From CAYZEZ01 sp964477295 (GTDB taxonomy: Bacteria > Bacteroidota > Bacteroidia > Bacteroidales > SM23-62): a stretch of DNA of 6,155 nt. Position 1 is the first letter of the stretch, and each line of letters starts with the position of its first letter. The notes under the pieces are model-generated. The model was not told the origin of the DNA, did no database searches, and saw only the letters and a program-made list of their open reading frames with translations. Position numbers and translations under genes: made by a program. The DNA lies in contig CAYZEZ010000280.1 in NCBI GenBank assembly GCA_964477295.1, positions 1 to 6,155 on the forward strand, read 5' to 3'. Positions 1 to 6,155 of the stretch are shown in pieces.

Positions 1-2
1 AG

Positions 3-50
3 AACTTTGTCCGTGATGTACAGATTAAGCTTGGCAATGAGTATATATAA
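3..50 (+). CDS. Possible 3' end of a convergent gene (partial, unidentified)
   Basis: Frame 3 on the plus strand is open from the window edge and encodes NFVRDVQIKLGNEYI, then TAA at 48-50. The mixed charged/hydrophobic composition looks protein-like. The stop lies 8 nt before the terminator hairpin, as expected for a gene converging on gldN. Fifteen sense codons in a row arise by chance about half the time, so the evidence is weak. I do not recognise the family. If it is not coding, this stretch is simply spacer downstream of the terminator. Confidence 0.3.
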   Translation, partial: NFVRDVQIKLGNEYI

Positions 51-81
51 AAAAAAGAGGCTGTCTTATTTCAAGACAGCC
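49..81 (-). terminator. Rho-independent terminator of the gldKLMN block
   Basis: On the minus strand, 27 nt after the gldN stop, there is a perfect 9-bp stem (GGCTGTCTT at 81-73 paired with AAGACAGCC at 67-59) with a 5-nt loop (GAAAT). TC and then eight consecutive T (56-49) follow. This is a textbook intrinsic terminator for leftward transcription. The hairpin is symmetrical, but its plus-strand exit side has only a short, interrupted T-run (91-96), so it would work less well for rightward transcripts. Confidence 0.9.
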
Positions 82-108
82 CTTCACTGTATTTTTGTTA
101 ATAATAAG

Positions 109-1008
109 TTAGAATTCCCAGAGATCGTGTTCGAAGTTTCGTATGCTCTCTTTTATCCTTTCGGCTTCAAACATGGCATCCATTCCTTTAGCATATTTAT
201 CTACACGCCGGTTTTCAAATACATTTGATTCCTTGTAAATAAAGCTGCTGAACCTTCGTTGATGGAACAGGTCGTCAAAAGAGATACTCTGGGCATCATT
301 ATTTGGATTAAATGCTTCCTGGTGTGAAAGGTACCATCGCACTTCAGGGTAGTAAATCCAGAAAAGTGGTTCCTGAAGGATCTCACCGGTGGGTTCATCC
401 ATCCCGGTGTTTGGATTTTGGAGCATCCGGGGATACACTCTTAAGGGGCACAAGCCAATAATCCTAACGCCAAGAGTGGAAAGTTTCTTATCGAAGAACC
501 ATTTTTCTTTCACCAGAATACTGGTCACATCTTGTTTTTTAATATCAACTTGTGTTAGCACCATTACCCGGTTTCCAAGAGAATCGATTTGTGGTTCAAT
601 AATTGAATCCACTTTAAATCCTGATATTGCTTCGGCATAACTAATAGGTTGCTCAAACTCATAGTCATTGTATGCATAATAGGCAAATACAGGATGGCCT
701 TCAACAGGTTCTCTAACAGCATCCATTAAGGTAGTTACCAGGTTTTTCCTGTCGCCAATAGGTTTGTCAGGGAAATACAGGGGGTGATTCATCTTTTCCC
801 TCAGATTGATCCTGCGCCAGACAGTCTTTTCCCACATCACATCCGCTTCTTTAACATATGGATAGGGTATGGGATCCTTATTTGGAATATGTTCTTTATC
901 GTATAATTCCGTTTTCTCATAGAGTTCAAGCTTCTGCGCACTGGTCGAAAGTGTCCCCCAAATCGCAACTAACAGCATGCATACCAGTAAAATACTTAGC
1001 TTTTTCAT
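109..1008 (-). CDS. gldN: Type IX secretion periplasmic ring protein GldN/PorN
   Basis: Periplasmic partner of GldK/PorK in the T9SS ring, 299 aa, usual length. Residues 1-24 form a signal peptide, with probable cleavage after STSA before QKLELY. The family motif MWEKTVWRRINLREKMN runs from residue 58 to 74 and continues into HPLYFP. Other conserved stretches are IKKQDVTSILVKEKWFFDK (156-174), the tyrosine/tryptophan-rich LFWIYYPEVRWYL (215-227), and DDLFHQRRFSSFIYKESN (245-262). GldN binds GldK and contacts the GldM C-terminal domain in characterised systems, so it links motor to outer-membrane ring. Cys10 lies too early in the hydrophobic core and lacks a proper lipobox, so this is a type I signal, not a lipoprotein. 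It is the last gene of the block: its stop lies 27 nt before a strong terminator hairpin. The ATG is preceded by an AT-rich leader with no Shine-Dalgarno sequence. Confidence 0.95.
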   Translation of the reverse strand: MKKLSILLVCMLLVAIWGTLSTSAQKLELYEKTELYDKEHIPNKDPIPYPYVKEADVMWEKTVWRRINLREKMNHPLYFPDKPIGDRKNLVTTLMDAVREPVEGHPVFAYYAYNDYEFEQPISYAEAISGFKVDSIIEPQIDSLGNRVMVLTQVDIKKQDVTSILVKEKWFFDKKLSTLGVRIIGLCPLRVYPRMLQNPNTGMDEPTGEILQEPLFWIYYPEVRWYLSHQEAFNPNNDAQSISFDDLFHQRRFSSFIYKESNVFENRRVDKYAKGMDAMFEAERIKESIRNFEHDLWEF

Positions 1009-1023
1009 AACGCTGATATATTA

Positions 1024-2670
1024 TTAGTTTAATATAATTGGCAAAGTTCCAATATCTCTGGTCGATCCATCGGGTCCGACGCATTTAATGTTATCCAGGT
1101 AGATTCTGGCACCACTGCCAAGATTCCTCAGTGTTTCCCTCATTTCTCCTGTAAAAGTCCCGTCAGTAGATTGCATTCTTTTAAAGAATCCCTGAACTGT
1201 AGCTCCCATAGTAAATGATGTTACTTTAAATGAAAGGTCAAACTCAAACCAATCGGGCATGGTTGCATCCGGACCGAATTCCGCGAGGACCTTACTCTTG
1301 GGAAAGTTACCACCTTTTTGTTTTGCCAGCGTTGGATAGGGATCAGGAACAGGCCTTACGCGAAACGGTTTGGATCCCATCGACCTGGTAGTTCCATCGA
1401 CCTCAACAGAAACACTGATACTGGCATCTCCCACCCTGGTTGGATTTACAATGTAACCTCCTCCGCTCGGGCGAATATTTCCACCTGTCATTCTGGTACG
1501 AATAGCATTGGCAGGATAACCTGGAACGGATATTTCAACCGGATTATCAACACCCAGGTAGAATACATTCATCTTGGTCGGCGAAACGACCAGGCTGGGT
1601 GGTGCAACCTGGTAATGGGCAGTAAATGGTTTTGAGGTATAGGAACCATCGAGCCGCTTCAGGCTTATGATACCACCCCAGCTTTTTGGACCAGTTGAGC
1701 TGGCCTTAACAGTATACAGGCCTCTTCCCCCGGCAACGGGTACTGAATCATAATCCTGTCCGATTGTGCCTTTCATTGAGTACTCAACCATACCCTCATC
1801 ATTAATGATTGAGTCATATTCCCCAACATAAATTATCGGTTTTTGTGTAGTGTCAAAGGCGGCCAGGAATACCTGGGCCCTGTATTCACTTCCTGTGGTA
1901 ACATTATCGGAATTGGCAATGACCACAGGATCGATCTTATTGAACTTAAATGAACCTGCTTCAATCTGTGTATACAAGTATCTGATTGCATCTGACTCTG
2001 CATTACGGATATCACTTTGCAGCTTTGACATCAGTGAAATTACTGCAATCAATGGCAGGTGTGCGAAATGATAATCTTCCCATGTAAGTGGCAGCTCTCC
2101 TGAGTGTTTGATATCAGGTTCCGGGTCATCTGTATTGAGGCTTGCCAATATGGACTCCCTGGTGGTGGTTGCTTGTTCAGTTATCAGAGAAAGCAGGTAT
2201 TCCCGGAATCCTTCAATTTCCCCTTTAAGTGCAAATCCAGCGCCGTCACGGGCTGCCCCGATCATTATTTCTGCCGGGATCATGTTGTCATCCATTGCTT
2301 TTATCTCATGATTATGGTCTATTTCACCATCATGGATAACTTCTGTATCTTCCCCTTCGGCTTGGATAATGATCTGTATTTTAAGCTCTTGTATGCGCTC
2401 ATATAATTCATCGGCTCGTCTTTTCACCTCCATCGCTTTATCCAGCCAGGGTTTTGCTTTAGCTGGCTGTTCAGCGGCGGCCTGTTCGAAAGCATAATAG
2501 GCATCTTCATTTTTAGAGAAGAAATTTTCTGTGGTTTTTATCAGGCTTTCATCTATCAGGACAAAGGCTTCCAGTACTTCCCGGGATACATTCAGTGCCA
2601 ACATGGCCATCAGCACCAGATACATCATACCGATCATCTTTTGTCTCGGTGTTTCTTTTCCGTGTGCCAT
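1024..2670 (-). CDS. gldM: Type IX secretion motor/periplasmic shaft protein GldM/PorM
   Basis: Inner-membrane-anchored periplasmic protein, 548 aa, somewhat longer than the roughly 510-520 aa usual for the family. The N-terminus MAHGKETPRQKMIGMMY leads into a single transmembrane helix (about 13-31, ending MLALNVSREVLEAF), with no cleaved signal peptide. Arg9 matches the family arginine that pairs with the GldL membrane glutamate. The periplasmic part is laid out as in solved GldM/PorM structures: a helical D1 (about 36-225), then beta-rich D2 (about 226-350), D3 (about 355-440, with the signature KMNVFYLGVDNPVEISVPGY at 367-386) and D4 (about 440-548). GldM dimers are driven by GldL and contact the GldK/GldN ring. 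D1 contains an acidic, histidine-bearing stretch at 104-121 that may account for some of the extra length. Domain borders are approximate, placed by analogy. The gap to gldN is 15 nt, so the two are almost certainly cotranscribed. Confidence 0.96.
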   Translation of the reverse strand: MAHGKETPRQKMIGMMYLVLMAMLALNVSREVLEAFVLIDESLIKTTENFFSKNEDAYYAFEQAAAEQPAKAKPWLDKAMEVKRRADELYERIQELKIQIIIQAEGEDTEVIHDGEIDHNHEIKAMDDNMIPAEIMIGAARDGAGFALKGEIEGFREYLLSLITEQATTTRESILASLNTDDPEPDIKHSGELPLTWEDYHFAHLPLIAVISLMSKLQSDIRNAESDAIRYLYTQIEAGSFKFNKIDPVVIANSDNVTTGSEYRAQVFLAAFDTTQKPIIYVGEYDSIINDEGMVEYSMKGTIGQDYDSVPVAGGRGLYTVKASSTGPKSWGGIISLKRLDGSYTSKPFTAHYQVAPPSLVVSPTKMNVFYLGVDNPVEISVPGYPANAIRTRMTGGNIRPSGGGYIVNPTRVGDASISVSVEVDGTTRSMGSKPFRVRPVPDPYPTLAKQKGGNFPKSKVLAEFGPDATMPDWFEFDLSFKVTSFTMGATVQGFFKRMQSTDGTFTGEMRETLRNLGSGARIYLDNIKCVGPDGSTRDIGTLPIILN

Positions 2671-2703
2671 AAGCTAGGGTATATATTTTTTTTCTGACAT
2701 TAT

Positions 2704-3630
2704 CTATTTAACGGTCATGGCCGTCAGCATATTTCCATAAATATTATTCAAGTCTGACAGGTTCTGGCTGAGTTTGGTCATTTCTTCCTTATACTTTTCT
2801 GTTTCTTCAACGGAAGATTTCAGTTGCTGGAGCATATGCTCAAGTCCCTTGTATACTTCTTCCGATCCCTTCATATGTTCAGTAGAGCCTTTAATCTGTT
2901 GTTCATATGCAGAATTCAGATCCTGAAGATTTTTATTCAACGTTGTCATTTGATCGGCATATCCTTTATTCCCCTGGGTAATGCTGTCATATGAACCAGC
3001 CAGGCTGTTACCTGATTGCAGAAATTTATCTGCTATTTCCTTGCCAGAGGAAGAAATAAGTTCAGCAGTCTTGTTGTAAGTGTCTGATAATGAACTTACA
3101 GAAAGGGCAAGATCGTTGGTAGATTGACTGTAATTATTTGTCAGTGTACTTACAGAATCGGCGGCTGCTTTAACATTGGTCAGATATTCCTGTGTAGCCA
3201 CAGAGGCATTTGAAATATCAACGATACTTGCCGCAGTTTTGTGCAGGCCTGATAATCCATCACCTAATTTGGTAATGGTTTCAGGTTGAATATCTGCCTG
3301 TTTGAAAAGGTCATCAAACTTTTCAAGTGTTACACCTCCTCTGCTCGCAAGAGCTTCGTCTTTGTATTCATCAAGTTCATCCGGATCGGTCATACCCGCC
3401 AGTTCCGGATACACAAGTGTCCAGTCCAGCTCTTCGTGCAGCGGCTCGAAGGCAGAAAAGAAGAAGATAACGGCTTCAGTCAACAGACCGATTGTAATCA
3501 TAAGTCCTCCACCAGGGATATGCTGAATTTTAAACAGGGCTCCTAATATCACAACAGAAGCTCCGATACCATATAGTTTGGCCATAAAATTTTTCCAGCC
3601 AGCACTCTGTACAATTTCTGTAATATTCAT
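2704..3630 (-). CDS. gldL: Type IX secretion motor protein GldL/PorL
   Basis: Inner-membrane component of the T9SS/gliding motor, 308 aa. Two transmembrane helices lie near the N-terminus, about residues 19-35 and 43-61, joined by the short loop KIQHIPGGG. The second helix carries a buried glutamate (Glu52, in GLLTEAVIFFF), followed by Glu62 in SAFEP and the family motif ELDWTLVYPELAG (67-79). In F. johnsoniae five GldL copies surround a GldM dimer, and the equivalent glutamate is essential for using the proton-motive force. The rest (about 80-308) is cytoplasmic, polar and helical with strong coiled-coil character. It contains two similar segments, LNKNLQDLNSAYEQQI (231-246) and LSQNLSDLNNIYGNML (287-302). 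It sits between gldK (27 nt) and gldM (33 nt). The assignment is secure from the membrane-helix pair and flanking genes. Confidence 0.96.
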   Translation of the reverse strand: MNITEIVQSAGWKNFMAKLYGIGASVVILGALFKIQHIPGGGLMITIGLLTEAVIFFFSAFEPLHEELDWTLVYPELAGMTDPDELDEYKDEALASRGGVTLEKFDDLFKQADIQPETITKLGDGLSGLHKTAASIVDISNASVATQEYLTNVKAAADSVSTLTNNYSQSTNDLALSVSSLSDTYNKTAELISSSGKEIADKFLQSGNSLAGSYDSITQGNKGYADQMTTLNKNLQDLNSAYEQQIKGSTEHMKGSEEVYKGLEHMLQQLKSSVEETEKYKEEMTKLSQNLSDLNNIYGNMLTAMTVK

Positions 3631-3657
3631 ATTTACATAGGATTTAGGTTTCGAAAA

Positions 3658-5052
3658 TTAATTGTTACCAAGATATGACCTGACACACCTGAAACCAACA
3701 TATGATGTGGCAGTATCCTGGTATTCATAGGTTCTGGTACTAACCTGGAGATAATAAGCAATATCTTTCCATGATCCTCCCCTGATCACTTTTCTTTTCA
3801 TCACAGGATCATCTTTGTCTGTTGCATTGTATTTATAGTCAGGATTTAGGTCATGATAGAAGAAATAAGCAGATTCATCATATGAATTTGCACACCATTC
3901 GGCTACGTTTCCTGCCATGTCATACAATCCGTATTCATTCGGTTCATACATTCCAACAGCAACGGTAGTGACACCTCCATCAGGGGCGTAATTGCCGCGT
4001 AATGGTTTAAAGTTAGCAAGGAAACAACCTTCCTTATTTCTGGTATAAATACCTCCCCATGGATACATTCCATTTTGCTGGCCACCCCGGGCTGCAAATT
4101 CCCATTCTGATTCGAGGGGGAGTCTGTAATTTTGTACAGGATAATCTCCCGAAGTAACAAGAGCTCTGTTAAGCAGCTGTGTCCTCCAGATGCAAAATGC
4201 AGTTGCCTGTTTCCATGTAATGCCAACGATAGGATAATTATCATAGGACGGATGCCAGAAATACATTGTGGCAATGGGCTCATTGTATGAATAAGTAAAA
4301 TCTCTCAGCCAGCACAACGTGTCGGGATATATATTAACTACATCCTTCAGAATAAAAGATCCCCTGTTATCTATAGGTTGAACACTTCCGTCGGGCATAA
4401 TAATATTTCCCTGGTAACTGCCCGGATCCTGGTCCAGGTCATTCAGGTCTTCCTTAAACTCATTCTGGAAGGCATTGGACCTTTTGGCGGCCTGTTGTAG
4501 ATCGATCCAGAAATACCGGTAGTTCAGTTTATGCACATCGATCTCTTTCTTTCCAAAGAACCTGTCATCCATTTTATAGTACAAATTATTGATCGCATCC
4601 CTGACTTCAGCATTTTCCCTAATAAGCCGTTTATCAATTTTTTGTTCCCAGTTAATTATATGGTCTCTACCATAAATATCTGGTTCGAGCGGCTGATCGT
4701 AAGCATCGACTGTTATTCTGAATTCATCTGGAAGTATATCTCCAATCAGTTCTCTGATCAAAGAGTCCTTAACCCACTTAATATATTGTCTGTATTCGTT
4801 ATTGGTAATTTCCGTCTGATCGATCCAGAAAGGTTCAACTGTAACCGTTTTGCTGAAGTTATTCTGAGCAAAAGGAACATCCTGATCACTAGGTCCGGCA
4901 TTATAACTACCTTGTGGAATAAACTGCATCCCAAATGGATCTGGTTCGAAATACTTCTTTCTTCCTTGTACCCCGGTTAATTCACCGGAATAATAATCAC
5001 CGCAACTGCTGAAGAAACCAACTAGAATCCCTATAACAATTATTTTTTTCAT
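3658..5052 (-). CDS. gldK: Type IX secretion ring lipoprotein GldK/PorK
   Basis: Outer-membrane lipoprotein of the T9SS periplasmic ring, 464 aa. The N-terminus is a lipoprotein signal: MKK, a hydrophobic stretch, then lipobox FSSC with the acylated cysteine at residue 17. The body has the formylglycine-generating-enzyme (FGE)/SUMF1 fold in two parts. The first part, about residues 40-95, contains MQFIPQGSY and FWIDQTEITNNEY. The second, about 270-460, contains YPIVGITWKQATAFC, YRLPLESEWEFAARGG (309-324), YDMAGNVAEWC (377-387), RGGSW (424-428) and GFRCVR (453-458). A charged insert of about 170 residues separates them. No cysteine lies between RGGSW and GFRC, where true FGEs carry their catalytic pair, so the fold is probably structural here. 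In known systems GldK/PorK pairs with GldN/PorN in a ring under the outer membrane. The start is fixed by the lipoprotein signal. The gap to gldL is only 27 nt, suggesting cotranscription. Confidence 0.96.
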   Translation of the reverse strand: MKKIIVIGILVGFFSSCGDYYSGELTGVQGRKKYFEPDPFGMQFIPQGSYNAGPSDQDVPFAQNNFSKTVTVEPFWIDQTEITNNEYRQYIKWVKDSLIRELIGDILPDEFRITVDAYDQPLEPDIYGRDHIINWEQKIDKRLIRENAEVRDAINNLYYKMDDRFFGKKEIDVHKLNYRYFWIDLQQAAKRSNAFQNEFKEDLNDLDQDPGSYQGNIIMPDGSVQPIDNRGSFILKDVVNIYPDTLCWLRDFTYSYNEPIATMYFWHPSYDNYPIVGITWKQATAFCIWRTQLLNRALVTSGDYPVQNYRLPLESEWEFAARGGQQNGMYPWGGIYTRNKEGCFLANFKPLRGNYAPDGGVTTVAVGMYEPNEYGLYDMAGNVAEWCANSYDESAYFFYHDLNPDYKYNATDKDDPVMKRKVIRGGSWKDIAYYLQVSTRTYEYQDTATSYVGFRCVRSYLGNN

Positions 5053-5145
5053 AACATTTGGTTGTTATTATGCAACGTATTGATTATTCAAGCATTTGAT
5101 AAGCCTAAAATAAGAAAAAAAAAATTAATAATAATACAGCATATC
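5053..5145. other. porP-gldK intergenic gap, AT-rich, with T10 tract
   Basis: This 93-nt spacer is the only sizeable gap in the block; the other three are 15-33 nt. On the minus strand it contains a run of ten T (5124-5115) with no convincing GC-rich stem before it, so I do not call a terminator. The best match to the Bacteroidota -7 element TAnnTTTG is TATTTTAG at 5112-5105, with one mismatch and no clear -33 TTG at the right distance. It may hold a secondary promoter for gldKLMN, but the sequence does not prove it. Confidence 0.4.
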
Positions 5146-6093
5146 TTATAAAAATCTTATACTCTTATATTTTTGTGGTGTTTTATCCATACTCAGGCTA
5201 AAACAATATCCCACAGTAAATTCGTGCGATCCGCTACTATAATTTCCAATATCCGATGTTGTAAAATCATAGGAATATCCAATTCTGACGCCGTTAAACA
5301 GCTCAAATCCAATAATCCCGATTAAAGCATCTCCGGCTCTTAAAGAAACGCCGGCCCAAAACTTTTTATTGTACCTGACAAGGGCAGAGGCATCAAACTG
5401 ATTGGTCCGGCCATCTGTTTTTAACAAGACAGAAGGCATTATTTCAAACATTGGGTTCGACAATTGCCACCTGTAGCCAGACAACAGATAATAATGTCTT
5501 CCGATATAGGAAGCTCTTTTGTCGACATACTTGATCTTCGGCCTGTTCACATGCGTTGAAGAAAGCCCGAAATATAGATTGCCGGCTGTGTAATAAAGCC
5601 CTAATCCCATATCAAAAGTCATCCGGCTTTCATTTGCATCCGGAATAGCCTCGTCCTGCCCGGGATCTACATTACCATCAATTTCAACTGGAATCTGCCA
5701 TTCGGCTTGCAGGGCCTTGTTGATCAATCCAAGGTTTGCCCCGATTCCCAGGGTTCCCGGTCCGACATCCAGCCGATATGCATAATACCCCGTAATACTC
5801 AGATTCTTGTCAAAGGCAACATTATCGCTTAACAGGGATAACCCTACACCACTATTGATGCCAAAAGGTTTTACAGGTGCATTGGCCTGAAAAAACGATG
5901 TATTCGGGGCTCCGGTAAAACCCACCCATTGCTGCCGGTTTGCAAGCGACATACAAATCATGTCAGTGCTACCCACAAAACCCGGATTAAAGTAGGACAG
6001 GTTATACATATATTGACTAAAATGAGGATCCTGTTGTGAATAGGTTGTTATTACAATGAGAAAAAAAACACAAAATAAACCACCCCTTTTCAT
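5146..6093 (-). CDS. porP: PorP/SprF-family type IX secretion outer-membrane protein
   Basis: Outer-membrane beta-barrel protein of the PorP/SprF family, 315 aa, normal length for the family. Residues 1-19 are a signal peptide: basic MKR, a hydrophobic core, then probable cleavage after TYS before QQDPHFSQYM. The mature N-terminus has the family hallmark, DPHFSQYMYN followed by NPGFVGS (residues 22-42). The rest alternates short aromatic/glycine-rich strands (for example GVGLSLLSD, GLGLYYTAGNLYFGLS, GVRIGYSYDF) and ends with the conserved GSHEFTVGYCF strand (289-298) and a KYKSIRFL tail. In P. gingivalis PorP is needed for T9SS secretion; in Flavobacterium the related SprF is needed to secrete the adhesin SprB. 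Bacteroidota genomes carry many paralogues, often beside a secreted substrate. The position directly ahead of gldKLMN makes this one the likely core-locus porP rather than a substrate-specific copy, but that is inferred from context. The ATG at 6093 is chosen because it gives a complete signal peptide; no Shine-Dalgarno sequence lies at usable distance. Confidence 0.93.
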   Translation of the reverse strand: MKRGGLFCVFFLIVITTYSQQDPHFSQYMYNLSYFNPGFVGSTDMICMSLANRQQWVGFTGAPNTSFFQANAPVKPFGINSGVGLSLLSDNVAFDKNLSITGYYAYRLDVGPGTLGIGANLGLINKALQAEWQIPVEIDGNVDPGQDEAIPDANESRMTFDMGLGLYYTAGNLYFGLSSTHVNRPKIKYVDKRASYIGRHYYLLSGYRWQLSNPMFEIMPSVLLKTDGRTNQFDASALVRYNKKFWAGVSLRAGDALIGIIGFELFNGVRIGYSYDFTTSDIGNYSSGSHEFTVGYCFSLSMDKTPQKYKSIRFL

Positions 6094-6155
6094 ACACCAA
6101 AATTCAAATTGCTTAATCCTCTGTATTGCCTTTAAAAAAAGGTAAATTAAGTAAA
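6094..6155. other. Upstream region of porP (window edge)
   Basis: These 62 nt ahead of the porP ATG are AT-rich with no complete ORF. A small palindrome, CCTTT/AAAGG with a 4-nt loop, lies at 6129-6142; it has no T-tract after it. The closest match to a -7 box is GAATTTTG (6105-6098), one mismatch from TAnnTTTG, but it sits so near the ATG that the transcript would be nearly leaderless, and no -33 element is visible. The real promoter may lie beyond the window. Confidence 0.35.

Noticed and set aside
389..640. Plus-strand open frame of 83 codons inside gldN
   Set aside because: It is antisense to a well-supported gldN, has no recognisable motif, and contains no separate start context. It is a shadow frame.
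3903..4283. Minus-strand open frame of 126 codons within gldK in another frame
   Set aside because: It overlaps the conserved FGE-like motifs read in the gldK frame and carries no domain of its own.
4531..4980. Plus-strand open frame of 149 codons inside gldK
   Set aside because: It is fully antisense to the conserved gldK coding region, and its protein matches nothing I recognise. Its length follows from the low stop frequency opposite AT-rich codons.
5105..5112. TATTTTAG as a Bacteroidota -7 promoter element for gldK
   Set aside because: It has one mismatch to TAnnTTTG and no TTG at the expected upstream distance. In AT-rich DNA this is too common to call a promoter.
5141..5162. Direct repeat of ATAAGAT around the porP stop codon
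   Set aside because: Two seven-base copies separated by a few T are expected by chance in AT-rich sequence, and the first copy is inside the coding region.
6116..6121. GAGGAT (minus strand) as a Shine-Dalgarno site for porP
   Set aside because: It lies more than 20 nt from the ATG, too far to act, and the phylum rarely uses such sites.
1..6155. Mobile element, CRISPR array, tRNA/rRNA or attachment site
   Set aside because: No inverted terminal repeats, spaced repeats, transposase or RNA-gene signatures were seen on either strand; nearly all bases are inside the five core genes.

Overview
The window holds one co-directional block of five genes, all on the minus strand, and is almost entirely coding. 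In transcription order (right to left) they are porP/sprF-family outer-membrane protein, gldK/porK, gldL/porL, gldM/porM and gldN/porN. This is the core of the Bacteroidota type IX secretion system (T9SS), the machine that exports CTD-tagged proteins across the outer membrane and, in gliding species, powers gliding motility.

Organism: a member of the Bacteroidota. The T9SS is known essentially only from that phylum and close relatives. The gaps just before the start codons are AT-rich and show no convincing Shine-Dalgarno sequence at normal spacing, which fits the phylum. The order porP-K-L-M-N is the one known from Porphyromonas gingivalis. In Flavobacterium johnsoniae gldKLMN are clustered, but the porP-like sprF lies elsewhere. 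This leans towards a Bacteroidales/Marinilabiliales-like lineage, but one locus cannot settle the order or family.

Layout: 6094-6155 is the end of the window upstream of porP, with no complete gene. porP is 5146-6093. A 93-nt gap containing a run of ten T (minus strand) separates it from gldK (3658-5052). gldL (2704-3630), gldM (1024-2670) and gldN (109-1008) follow with gaps of only 27, 33 and 15 nt, so gldK-gldN is very probably one transcript. A strong intrinsic terminator (hairpin 59-81, U-tract from 56 down to 49) closes it 27 nt after the gldN stop. Positions 3-50 on the plus strand may be the last codons of a convergent gene.

How the genes work together, from established work on the family: GldL and GldM form the inner-membrane motor driven by the proton-motive force, and the periplasmic part of the GldM dimer reaches across the periplasm. 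It contacts the ring of the lipoprotein GldK and periplasmic GldN under the outer membrane, where translocation takes place. PorP/SprF-type beta-barrels associate with the outer-membrane part. Every protein looks full length, with its key features intact: the GldL transmembrane glutamate, GldM Arg9, the GldK lipobox, and signal peptides on PorP and GldN.

I found no evidence of a previously undescribed system. The findings are details of a known machine and its gene arrangement.
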